From: DASYXW01 sp035934405
GTDB taxonomy: Bacteria; Acidobacteriota; Terriglobia; UBA7540
Length of the DNA stretch: 6,662 bases
Assembly (NCBI GenBank): GCA_035934405.1
Contig: DASYXW010000011.1
Coordinates: 1 to 6,662 of the forward strand
Direction: 5' to 3'
Made by a program: the position numbers and the translations under genes. This document shows positions 1 to 5,585 of this stretch, one piece after another (position 1 is the stretch's first letter; every line of letters starts with the position of its first letter). The notes under the pieces were generated by a model. That model was not told the DNA's origin and ran no database searches. It was given only the letters and a program-made list of their open reading frames with translations.

Positions 1-830
1 ACCAGCAGCCAGCGCAGCATGGCGTTGCCTTGCTTGCTGATGTGCCCCAGCCGCTGATGCCCGCCGCTGGAGTGCTCGCTCGGATTCAGCCCCAAGTAAC
101 TCACCACCTGGCGGCTGCGGGAAAATCGCTCCACCGGTCCCAGCGTCAGCACGAAGGCCAGAGCCGTCACCGGCCCCACCCCCTTCTGCTGCATCAGCCG
201 CACGGCGTCGGCGCGGCCGGCGGCCTCGGCTTCCACCGCCTGGCCGAGTTCGGCGATGCCGGGCTCCAGCCGATCCAGCAGCTCCAGCAACTCTTGCCGC
301 CGCCGGCCCGCCCAGGGGTCCAGCGCCAGGGCTTGCAGTTCCTGGCGGCCTCGTCCGCTCCACAGCTTCTGCTTCCGGCACACCCCTTGACTCATCGCCA
401 GGTAGTGCAGTTGGTTCTTCACCGAAGTTCGCATCTGCACCAGCTTGTCCCGATGCTTCAGCAGTTGTCGCAGATCACGTTCCTGGGGCGAGGCCACCCA
501 GATCCGTGGGAAGCGGTTGCTAACCAGCAGCCCCAGCAGGTGCTCGGCGTCGCGGCTGTCGGTCTTCTGCCGCCGCACGGCGCGGGCCCGAATCTCGGCC
601 GGATCCCCGATCCACAACTCGTGACCCAGCTCGGCCAGCATCCGCTCGAACCACTGCGTATATCCGGTGGCCTCGATTCCCACCCGCGCGGCTTCGGGCA
701 GCCCGGCGTAGAAACCTCTCGCCTCACCGTTCTCATGCTCCAACCGCCGCGTTACCACTTCACCGGTCACCGTATCCAGCAGTGCAATTTGCTGGTAGCG
801 CGAATGCAAATCACATCCCATAATCAACAT
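1..830 (-). CDS. IS110-family transposase (DEDD recombinase), 3' end outside the window
   Basis: This is the recombinase of an IS110-type element, which cuts and joins DNA using a RuvC-like DEDD domain plus a C-terminal serine domain. 276 codons are visible from the ATG at 830, and the frame runs off the window edge. The N-terminus reads MLIMGCDLHSRYQQIALLD with Asp7, followed by VGIEATGY with Glu53 and KTDSRDAEHLLGLL with Asp91 and Asp94; these are the four acidic residues of the DEDD site. The C-terminal Transposase_20 part has GVGPVTALAF (about 217-226), YLGLNPSEHSSGG (245-257, presumed nucleophilic Ser254/255) and GHISKQGNAMLRWLL (262-276). Full members are about 310-420 aa, so roughly 30 or more residues are missing. 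AAGGAG lies 6 nt upstream of the ATG. Family assignment is firm; the IS110 versus IS1111 subgroup cannot be decided without the other end. Confidence 0.93.
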   Translation of the reverse strand, partial: MLIMGCDLHSRYQQIALLDTVTGEVVTRRLEHENGEARGFYAGLPEAARVGIEATGYTQWFERMLAELGHELWIGDPAEIRARAVRRQKTDSRDAEHLLGLLVSNRFPRIWVASPQERDLRQLLKHRDKLVQMRTSVKNQLHYLAMSQGVCRKQKLWSGRGRQELQALALDPWAGRRRQELLELLDRLEPGIAELGQAVEAEAAGRADAVRLMQQKGVGPVTALAFVLTLGPVERFSRSRQVVSYLGLNPSEHSSGGHQRLGHISKQGNAMLRWLL

Positions 831-833
831 GTT

Positions 834-897
834 CGGCTCCTTTCCCGGCTATCCTTGGTCAGGACAACAAACCAAGTTTACCGGCCCTAAGGAGCCG
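834..897 (-). promoter_or_regulatory. Long hairpin sequestering the transposase ribosome binding site
   Basis: Nested inverted repeats fold this stretch into one stem: CGGCTCC (834-840) with GGAGCCG (891-897), CCGG (845-848) with CCGG (881-884), and CTTGGT (854-859) with ACCAAG (871-876) around an 11-nt loop. On the transcribed minus strand the 3' arm is GGAGCCG, which contains the Shine-Dalgarno of the transposase. Transcripts entering from outside would hide it. Such sequestration is a known way for insertion sequences to limit expression from flanking promoters. Part of a guide (bridge) RNA is another possible reading, not demonstrated. Confidence 0.55.
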
Positions 898-922
898 ACG
901 CCGTTATGGAATCAGGAAGCAG

Positions 923-1040
923 GGTCTGATACCGAGTTATACTTCCGTCTATCGTGCCTCTGTACCATCGTCTTCGGGCGTTCCTTCATGCCCGCCAGCT
1001 TCAGTTTATCACCGCCCAGCACTCTATCGGCGTACACCGC
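923..1040. repeat. Dispersed repeat, copy A (pair with 3607-3722)
   Basis: About 118 bp aligns in direct orientation with 3607-3722 at roughly three-quarters identity by eye. Shared blocks include GGTCTGA, TACTTCC, CCTCTGTA, GGCGTTCCTTCATGCCCG, AGTTTATCACC and CTATCG. An indel of 2 nt between CCTCTGTA and GGCGTTCC puts the two copies in different frames on the minus strand, which argues against a conserved protein. It lies directly beside the IS110 element, between that element and the amidohydrolase gene. Confidence 0.7.
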
Positions 1041-1095
1041 TGTTCCGGGAGCCGACCCTTCGGTCAGAAATTCGCTTGCCTCAAACCTCAGGGTT

Positions 1096-1119
1096 GCAGA
1101 CTCGCCGCGGCGAGTCTGC
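1096..1119. repeat. Perfect 24-bp palindrome
   Basis: The arms are GCAGACTCGCCG and CGGCGAGTCTGC with no spacer, an exact 12-bp inverted repeat. It lies 137 bp past the amidohydrolase stop. No T-run follows on either strand, so it is not a classical intrinsic terminator. Copy B at 3740-3764 has the same outer GCAGAC/GTCTGC arms with a different inner stem. Confidence 0.75.
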
Positions 1120-1137
1120 GTCACCAGCAGCGGCAAG

Positions 1138-1255
1138 TTAGCCGGCGAGGGTCTCCACCGAAGAGGGAAGTTTGCCGACCACGAGTTTGTGGATTTCCGC
1201 CTTGGTGCTCGCGTTATCGATGTCGATTCCGACCAAGTTGCCCCTCTGGGGGTGC
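1138..1255 (-). other. Possible C-terminal remnant of an unidentified protein
   Basis: Downstream of the amidohydrolase, in a frame shifted from it, the minus strand reads NLVGIDIDNASTKAEIHK and then LVVGKLPSSVETLAG before a TAA at 1138-1140. The composition looks protein-like (helix-forming, balanced charges) and ends cleanly. No start or upstream part exists in that frame apart from antisense-like sequence inside the amidohydrolase end. I do not recognise the family. It could be a gene remnant left by rearrangement, or chance. Confidence 0.25.
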
Positions 1256-2797
1256 TCACCGCAAGCCAACCAGCTCGGTGGCGGATTGAATTAGCTTCGC
1301 AGGATCGAAACCCACGCCATCTTTAAAGACCAGCTCAACCTTCTCAATGTTTTCAATCTTCTCCGCCGGGTTGCCGCCCAACACCACCAAATCGGCGGCC
1401 TTGCCCGGCGCAATCGATCCGATGCTCGCGTCTCTGCCCATGTAGATTGCGCCATTCAGTGTGGCAATGCGGATCGCTTCGACCGGTGAGAAGCCGGCCT
1501 CGACCAGCAATTCAATGTTGCGCTGGTCGCCGAAGCCCGGCACCACGCCGCCGTAGCCGGTGGGATCGCATCCCGCCGTCAGCAGTCCGCCCGCGGCCAC
1601 AAACTCCCGCTCAAATCTCATCTCTTTTCCCAGCATCGGCCCGCCGCCCATGTCGCGCTCGGCCAGCTGAGCGCGGCCCACCAGATAGTCCTTCGCGGCT
1701 TGCGGCGAGAGCGTCTTGAGAGCCGCGCTCTCTCGCTCCATGGGCGGGCGATTCGAGGCGAGAGTCTCAATCACCGCCAGCGTCGACGTGATGGCCACAT
1801 GGTGCGCTACCAAGTCACGGATCGTCTCCCGCACCTCAGGTCCCTCCACTTCCACGCTTTTCTCGAAATAAGTCAAATTCGCCAGAATACCGGGACACTC
1901 GTCCGGCCTCCTCCCAGGGAAGAACTCCGTATCCACGAACAGGCCATGTTCGAGGTTGTCGATGCCCAGCGCGGCCGCCTGCCTGAATCCGATGGAGCAA
2001 AGATGCCCGGTGATTTTGAGCCCGTGGGCGTGAGCGTGGTCGATGGCCGCCTTCAGTTCATCCGCCGTGAGGTACTGGTATGCCTTGAACGAGGTCACGC
2101 CCTCGGCGGCCCAATAATCCACTGTACGCGCAGCGTCGGCCGCATCCGCAAGCGCGTGCATCTGGACGGCGAAGCTGCCTTTGCCCTCGAGGTAGGGGCC
2201 AGTCACGTCGAGTTTGGGTCCGGGGAGCAGCCCCGCGTCGATCTTTCGCTTCAGTTCCAGGTCGGTGTACGGCTCTACGCTGCCGGCAGTCCGCGCCGTC
2301 GTCACGCCGCCCGCCAGATAGAGACGCGGAGCACTGTCCGGCGCCTCGCCATAGAACGCCACGCCACCCTGGGGTTGCTGGGGCGTGGGATAGAAGAGAT
2401 GTTCGTGCATGCCGACCAGGCCGGGGATCACGGTCTTGCCCGTCATCTCCAGCACCTTGGCGTTGGCCGGATAAGGGCTGTGCGCGCTGGCGGCTTGGAC
2501 AGCTGTGATCTTGCCGCCAGCGATGTCGATGCGCATATCTTCCTGGGGTGCCGAGCCTGTGCCGTCGATAAGGCGCACATGCTCCAGCACCAGCACCGGT
2601 GCATCTTCCTGCACATAGGGTGAAAGCGGAGAAGGCTTCTGCTGGGCTGATGAGGTCAGGCTCAACAACAAAAAAATGCACAGAATTGTAGTTCGTCTCG
2701 CATACGCGAAGCCGCCACGGGTATCTTCCTCTGGCCCGCCTGGGGCTTGTTTGACTCCATCAAGAGAGACAAATTCAAGCACATTAGCTTTTCTCAT
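1256..2797 (-). CDS. Exported metal-dependent amidohydrolase (imidazolonepropionase-like) with a chimeric N-terminus
   Basis: This is a 513-aa amidohydrolase-superfamily enzyme that would hydrolyse C-N (amide or cyclic amide) bonds outside the cytoplasm; the substrate is unknown. A hydrophobic signal segment TTILCIFLLLSLTSSA lies at 36-51, with a likely cleavage before QQ. Metal ligands are visible: HEH at 131-133 after VIPGLVGM, Lys238 in SFKAY (candidate carboxylated lysine), His265 in TGHLCS, His284 in NLEHG and Asp411 in AGCDPTG. The end GSIAPGKAADLVVLGGNP is the usual return to the small beta domain. The ATG at 2797 has AAGGA 8 nt upstream. Residues 1-32 do not belong to this family (see the remnant entry). 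No ATG exists near codon 34, so translation most likely starts on the foreign leader, giving an unusually long n-region that may impair export. The gene ends in TGA. Confidence 0.88.
   Translation of the reverse strand: MRKANVLEFVSLDGVKQAPGGPEEDTRGGFAYARRTTILCIFLLLSLTSSAQQKPSPLSPYVQEDAPVLVLEHVRLIDGTGSAPQEDMRIDIAGGKITAVQAASAHSPYPANAKVLEMTGKTVIPGLVGMHEHLFYPTPQQPQGGVAFYGEAPDSAPRLYLAGGVTTARTAGSVEPYTDLELKRKIDAGLLPGPKLDVTGPYLEGKGSFAVQMHALADAADAARTVDYWAAEGVTSFKAYQYLTADELKAAIDHAHAHGLKITGHLCSIGFRQAAALGIDNLEHGLFVDTEFFPGRRPDECPGILANLTYFEKSVEVEGPEVRETIRDLVAHHVAITSTLAVIETLASNRPPMERESAALKTLSPQAAKDYLVGRAQLAERDMGGGPMLGKEMRFEREFVAAGGLLTAGCDPTGYGGVVPGFGDQRNIELLVEAGFSPVEAIRIATLNGAIYMGRDASIGSIAPGKAADLVVLGGNPAEKIENIEKVELVFKDGVGFDPAKLIQSATELVGLR
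2702..2797 (-). pseudogene. 5' remnant of a RibD-C/dihydrofolate-reductase-like gene fused to the amidohydrolase
   Basis: The first ~32 codons read MRKANVLEFVSLDGV, then KQAPGGPEEDTRGGFAY. This matches the conserved start of the dihydrofolate-reductase-like (RibD C-terminal domain) family, typically M(R)K..V.EFVSLDGV.QAPGGPEEDT.GGF..GGW. Immediately after GGFAY the sequence becomes ARRTTILCIFLLL, the signal peptide of the amidohydrolase. The junction is therefore near 2700. The remnant supplies the start codon and Shine-Dalgarno for the fusion ORF. The family match is from memory of its signature, without a search. Confidence 0.75.
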
Positions 2798-3017
2798 GAC
2801 TGAGTTCCTTTCGAGTCCTCTCTAATTTGTTTAACGCCTCACCGCCACCCTATTTAGCGACTCAGCGCGCGAACACTGCATCTTGCTCCGCCGGATCCTC
2901 GGTCCGTTAAACGGGCGTACCTCGTGACACACAGCCAACGCCGACAACCCGCGCTTCAGCGCCTGAGGTCCGCGCAAAACCGCTTCGGACTGCGGGCAAA
3001 CCCGCAAGCGTTCGCTG
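2798..3017. other. Intergenic region between doxX-like gene and amidohydrolase
   Basis: I see no gene here. A short perfect hairpin (TGCGGG-CAAA-CCCGCA, 2991-3006) lies 12 bp past the DoxX stop but no T-run follows on the minus strand, so it is at best a weak terminator. AAGGA at 2806-2810 (minus strand) serves the downstream ORF. If the N-terminal fusion reading is right, the promoter here originally belonged to the DHFR-like gene. No convincing -35/-10 pair was found. Confidence 0.4.
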
Positions 3018-3407
3018 TCACGACGTAGACGAAGCCTTGGCGGTAAAGATCCCGGAAAAGTACTGGCGATAGTGGAAGAACAACACAAACCAGAACACCG
3101 CCACGATCAGCGCGCCCCCGATGCCATCGTGATTGAGCAGCAGATGGTAGAGCAGAATATTTACGATTACCGGCCCAAGAATCGTCAGCGCCAGCGGAAC
3201 ATAGCGATTGATCAGCAGCAGCGCGCCGCCAACCGCCTGCACTGCGCCGATCGCCAACACATAGTGCGACTGGAATAGAGCCTGAAGAAACTGTCCGGCG
3301 AGGCCGCCGGGTATAGGGCCCTTGAGGAATTGCAGAAAGGCATTCAGGCCGAAGACGAAAAACAGCAGCCCGAGCAGCAATCTCACAATCAGCACGACGA
3401 TTTTCAT
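3018..3407 (-). CDS. DoxX family membrane protein
   Basis: This is a 129-aa integral inner-membrane protein of the DoxX family. Four hydrophobic segments are visible at about 3-22, 49-67, 70-91 and 97-112. Family-like motifs are RLLLGLLFFVFGLNAF (9-24), GLAGQFLQALFQSHYV (35-50), VQAVGGALLLINRYVPLALT (56-75) and LGPVIVNILLYHLL (77-90). Length is normal. The ATG at 3407 is preceded by CGGAG about 8-10 nt upstream. Members are named after a subunit of archaeal thiosulfate:quinone oxidoreductase, and some mycobacterial ones act in thiol-stress membrane complexes, but the role of short stand-alone copies is mostly unknown. It is not adjacent to the sulfur operon, and no functional link should be assumed. 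It ends in TGA. Confidence 0.9.
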   Translation of the reverse strand: MKIVVLIVRLLLGLLFFVFGLNAFLQFLKGPIPGGLAGQFLQALFQSHYVLAIGAVQAVGGALLLINRYVPLALTILGPVIVNILLYHLLLNHDGIGGALIVAVFWFVLFFHYRQYFSGIFTAKASSTS

Positions 3408-3606
3408 GCCAACGTCTCCGGTAAAGTTTAGGTCGCCCTGGGCTCAGCAGAAGCGCGCCAGCCCGCGGGCGAAAACGCCAGTCCGCTAAGTGCCGGCAGA
3501 GCCTTGCAGAGTTCTCTCTCACTGTTTCAAGTAACGAAGCGCAACACATCCTGATTTAAATTTCATTTCTTTGGCTGGACCCGGGGCGCGGCACACAGCG
3601 CCGCAT

Positions 3607-3722
3607 GGTCTGACGCCAAAGTATACTTCCTTCTGCCGTACCTCTGTACAATTACTCCTTCAGGCGTTCCTTCATGCCCGGCCGCCTGCAGTTTATCACC
3701 ACCAGCATCTATCGCCACACCG
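3607..3722. repeat. Dispersed repeat, copy B (pair with 923-1040)
   Basis: About 116 bp aligns in direct orientation with copy A. It shares GGTCTGA, TATACTTCC, CCTCTGTA, GGCGTTCCTTCATGCCCG, AGTTTATCACC and CTATCG. It lies upstream of both flanking genes, unlike copy A, so it is not simply a shared 3' UTR. The two copies bracket the amidohydrolase and DoxX genes. Confidence 0.7.
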
Positions 3723-3739
3723 ATCGAGCCGCGGGTGGC

Positions 3740-3764
3740 GCAGACATCGTTGCTTGATGTCTGC
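3740..3764. repeat. Inverted repeat (9-bp stem) next to repeat copy B
   Basis: GCAGACATC (3740-3748) pairs perfectly with GATGTCTGC (3756-3764) around a 7-nt loop. The outer six pairs equal those of the palindrome beside copy A. The inner three pairs differ but remain complementary, a pattern of compensatory change expected of a conserved stem. Confidence 0.7.
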
Positions 3765-3902
3765 GATTTGGCTTGATTCTTAGCTGGCGTGCGACAATGC
3801 CGCCCGCGGTACCTACTTCCTTGAATGGTAAACGAAGCCTCCATGCACGCGAGGCCAAAATGAGATAGCCTTGTTCCGGGGTTCTGGAGAGGAGATCAAC
3901 TG

Positions 3903-4118
3903 ATGAAGCTGACGGCGATTATCGAAGCGGAAGGCGACGGCTACGTCTCGCTGTGTCCGGAGCTGGATATTGCCAGCCAGGGGGACAGCATCGAGCAGGC
4001 CAGGGACAATCTCCAGGAGGCGCTGCAGTTGTTCTTCGAATGCGCATCTTCCGAAGAGGTAAAGCGGCGGCTCCATGGCGACTTATACGTCACCCAAGTG
4101 GAGGTTTCCACTGGGTAA
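3903..4118 (+). CDS. hicB: HicB-family antitoxin (short form)
   Basis: This 71-aa protein is a HicB-like antitoxin, which binds and inactivates the HicA mRNA interferase. It has the family pattern MKLTAIIEAEGDGYVSLCPE, then LDIASQGDSIEQARDNLQEA and LQLFFE. This is the short HicB form without an added C-terminal DNA-binding domain. GAGGAG lies 8 nt upstream of the ATG. The end overlaps the start region of hicA: the TAA at 4116-4118 lies inside the hicA frame, as expected for a translationally coupled pair. The frame is intact although its partner is damaged, so it may persist as a solitary antitoxin. Acidobacterial genomes often carry this hicB-hicA order. Confidence 0.88.
   Translation: MKLTAIIEAEGDGYVSLCPELDIASQGDSIEQARDNLQEALQLFFECASSEEVKRRLHGDLYVTQVEVSTG
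4100..4113 (+). promoter_or_regulatory. hicA ribosome binding site and CTG in place of its start codon
   Basis: GGAGG (4100-4104), a 6-nt spacer TTTCCA and CTG (4111-4113) precede GGTAAGCTGCGCGTC, which encodes GKLRV, the usual HicA beginning after M. The geometry marks 4111 as the ancestral start, probably GTG or ATG changed to CTG. An in-frame ATG at 4075 exists but has no similar Shine-Dalgarno and would add 12 residues unlike the family. Confidence 0.55.
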
Positions 4119-4380
4119 GCTGCGCGTCCTCTCAGGCAAAGAGGTGTGTACGATTGTAGCCCGGCACGGCTTCGTGGAGGTTCGAAGACGCGGAAGCCAC
4201 ATCGTCATGCAGAAAAAACTGTCCGAGGGCACGGTGACGATTCCCGTTCCCGATCATAAGGAACTGCGAATCGGGACTCGCAATCCATTATTCGCATGTC
4301 AGGCCTGCCTCACAACGTTACCGGAATGCCCAGCGCTTTCCCGCCTAGCTCCAGGCCGAACTTCATCGCCGCGCGCTTGA
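4111..4380 (+). pseudogene. hicA: HicA-family toxin gene, frameshifted and 3'-damaged
   Basis: HicA toxins are small double-stranded-RNA-binding-fold mRNA interferases. The frame gives GKLRVLSGKEVCTIVARHGF, then VEVRRRGSHIVMQKKL with the catalytic His in GSHIVM, then VTIPVPDHKELRIGT. After GT (4278) it departs into RNPLFACQACLTT and stops at 4378-4380. In the next frame from 4281 the expected family end resumes as QSIIRMSGLPHNV. One base therefore appears lost near 4279-4280 (ACT-C.G-CAA against expected ACT-CTG-CAA). The real C-terminus also runs into the convergent SQR gene end at 4310. With the CTG start this is most likely a dead toxin gene; the His and most of the fold would survive in any product begun at 4075. 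Confidence 0.75.
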
Positions 4381-5551
4381 GCCCGAACGGAGCCAGCCAC
4401 CACTTTTCGAGGAGGATCTTCCCGACATGCCACATCTTGCCGAGGTTGCGGAGGTTCACCTGGGGCGAAGGCTCTGCGAAAAAATTGCCAAAGGCCAAAC
4501 CGCCTTCGTGTTCGCCCGCTTCCAGCATGCAGTAGCCGTCCCCACAGAAGTTCTCTTCGACCTTGACTCCGGAGATATGCCCGATAATGCGATGCGCAAC
4601 AACCAGGGCTTGCACATGCGCGAAGACGCCTGCCTTGGGCAGCAGCAGGGGAACTTCTGGTTTCCAGCGCCCGGGAAGTGGGATGGCCGTGATGTCACCG
4701 ATGGCAAAGACGTTCTCGTGCCGCGTCGCCAGGCTTGCGGGGTCAACGGGAACCCAGCCGGCTTCATTCGTGAGCCCTGCCCGGCGCGTCAATTCCGGGC
4801 TGCGGTGCGGGGGGACAGCAATGAGCAGGTCGTAGCGCCGTGTGCCTTTGTCGCCAAATTGAAGCTCTCGTCCTTGCACGTTGACCGCCGTTAGTTGATG
4901 CAGCGGGTGATAGGCAATGCCCCTCGACTCGAGCATTGCTGAGACCACTTTCCCCAGTTCGGGCCCGGCCACCGGCATCGGCTGGGGCTCTGGGGTGAAT
5001 AGCTCCAGCTCAACCTTCTGTCTGAGCCCGCGTCGCCGGAAGAAGTCAGCCAGGAGCATTGCCGCTTCGTAGGGGGCCGCGGGGCACTTAAACGGCAGCC
5101 CCGCGATGACCACGGCTATCCTCCCGCCCGCAAAATCCTGGAGAGCGTCATGCAACTTGGAGGTGCCCTCGAAGGTGTAGAACGTCCGTGCCCCTTCCGC
5201 TAAACCCGAAACGGCCTCGGGCGCCAGTGTGGCACCCAGGGCTACGATGAGGTAGTCGTAATCGATAGTCCGTGCGCTTGTCACGACGCGCCGGTGGGCG
5301 AGATCGATCGCCAGGGCTTCAGCGTGCACCACCTCGGCGCCACGGCGAAGGAGCGCGCGCACGGGACGGGCGATCTCATTCGCTTTCCGCTCGCCCGTCA
5401 TCAGCCACAAAAACGATGGCGCAAAGGCATGGTCTGTGTTTTTTTCGACGATGACCACACGATCCTCGCCTGCGAGCTGCCGACGCAGTTCGTTGGCGGC
5501 GACCAGACCTCCTATCCCGCCGCCGAGAATGAGAATTGTTTTTCCTGGCAT
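4310..5551 (-). CDS. Sulfide:quinone oxidoreductase-like FAD-dependent oxidoreductase
   Basis: This 413-aa flavoprotein of the two-dinucleotide-binding fold would oxidise sulfide (to sulfane sulfur/polysulfide) and pass electrons to quinone at the inner membrane face. It starts with the FAD motif ILILGGGIGGLVAANELRR (6-24), followed by VVIVEKN (32-38), YDYLIVALGA (98-107), and the second FAD motif VFAIGDITAIPLP (281-293). Cysteines lie at 156 (GLPFKCPAAP), 336 and 341 (CGDGYC). SQRs use Cys in similar places, one in a xPxxCP-like segment and one near the C-terminus. The C-terminal region 370-400 is amphipathic and aromatic (MWHVGKILLEKWW), fitting membrane attachment. GGGGAG lies 4 nt upstream of the ATG. 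It is third in the arsR-dsrE-sqr operon, 34 bp after the TAG of the extended dsrE frame. It ends in TGA. A related FCSD-type or general NDH-2-like oxidoreductase is the alternative. Confidence 0.85.
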   Translation of the reverse strand: MPGKTILILGGGIGGLVAANELRRQLAGEDRVVIVEKNTDHAFAPSFLWLMTGERKANEIARPVRALLRRGAEVVHAEALAIDLAHRRVVTSARTIDYDYLIVALGATLAPEAVSGLAEGARTFYTFEGTSKLHDALQDFAGGRIAVVIAGLPFKCPAAPYEAAMLLADFFRRRGLRQKVELELFTPEPQPMPVAGPELGKVVSAMLESRGIAYHPLHQLTAVNVQGRELQFGDKGTRRYDLLIAVPPHRSPELTRRAGLTNEAGWVPVDPASLATRHENVFAIGDITAIPLPGRWKPEVPLLLPKAGVFAHVQALVVAHRIIGHISGVKVEENFCGDGYCMLEAGEHEGGLAFGNFFAEPSPQVNLRNLGKMWHVGKILLEKWWLAPFGLKRAAMKFGLELGGKALGIPVTL

Positions 5552-5585
5552 GGCACTCCCCTGTCTTCAATTGGCATTTGATCTG

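Larger units (their letters stand above)
1..897 (-). mobile_element. IS110-family insertion sequence, partial
   Basis: The element contains the transposase gene and the noncoding end upstream of it. The outer boundary on this side must lie at or beyond 897, the outer arm of the hairpin over the start region, and probably before 923, where repeat copy A begins. IS110 elements usually lack clear terminal inverted repeats and target-site duplications, so the exact edge cannot be read from one copy. The downstream end is outside the window. Confidence 0.7.
3408..3902. other. Divergent intergenic region with repeat copy B
   Basis: This 495-bp stretch separates the start of the DoxX gene (minus) from hicB (plus). 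It holds an AT-rich patch (3551-3573), a small hairpin GGCGC (3585-3589)/GCGCC (3598-3602), repeat copy B and the GCAGAC hairpin. A minus-strand frame across 3563-3844 exists but is not conserved with copy A. I see no convincing gene and no clear promoter pair. Confidence 0.5.

Noticed and set aside
30..890. Long plus-strand open frame of 286 codons
   Set aside because: It is antisense to a clear IS110 transposase; its product is rich in Gln, His, Leu and Pro with no family pattern.
912..1259. Minus-strand frame of 115 codons over repeat copy A, and a similar one over copy B (3563-3844)
   Set aside because: The copies share DNA but a 2-nt indel puts them in different frames, so a conserved small protein is unlikely.
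1700..2623. 307-codon plus-strand open frame and a shifted minus-strand frame (2058-2681)
   Set aside because: Both are shadows of the amidohydrolase, whose metal ligands and fold motifs are all in its own frame.
2991..3006. Hairpin after DoxX as an intrinsic terminator
   Set aside because: The stem is only 6 bp and no T-run follows on the minus strand.
2956..3549. 197-codon minus-strand frame over DoxX
   Set aside because: It is a frame-shifted shadow of the DoxX gene, with composition unlike a membrane protein.
4296..4535. Plus-strand ORF beginning MSGLPHNV
   Set aside because: Only its first residues are the displaced HicA tail; the rest is antisense to the SQR gene.
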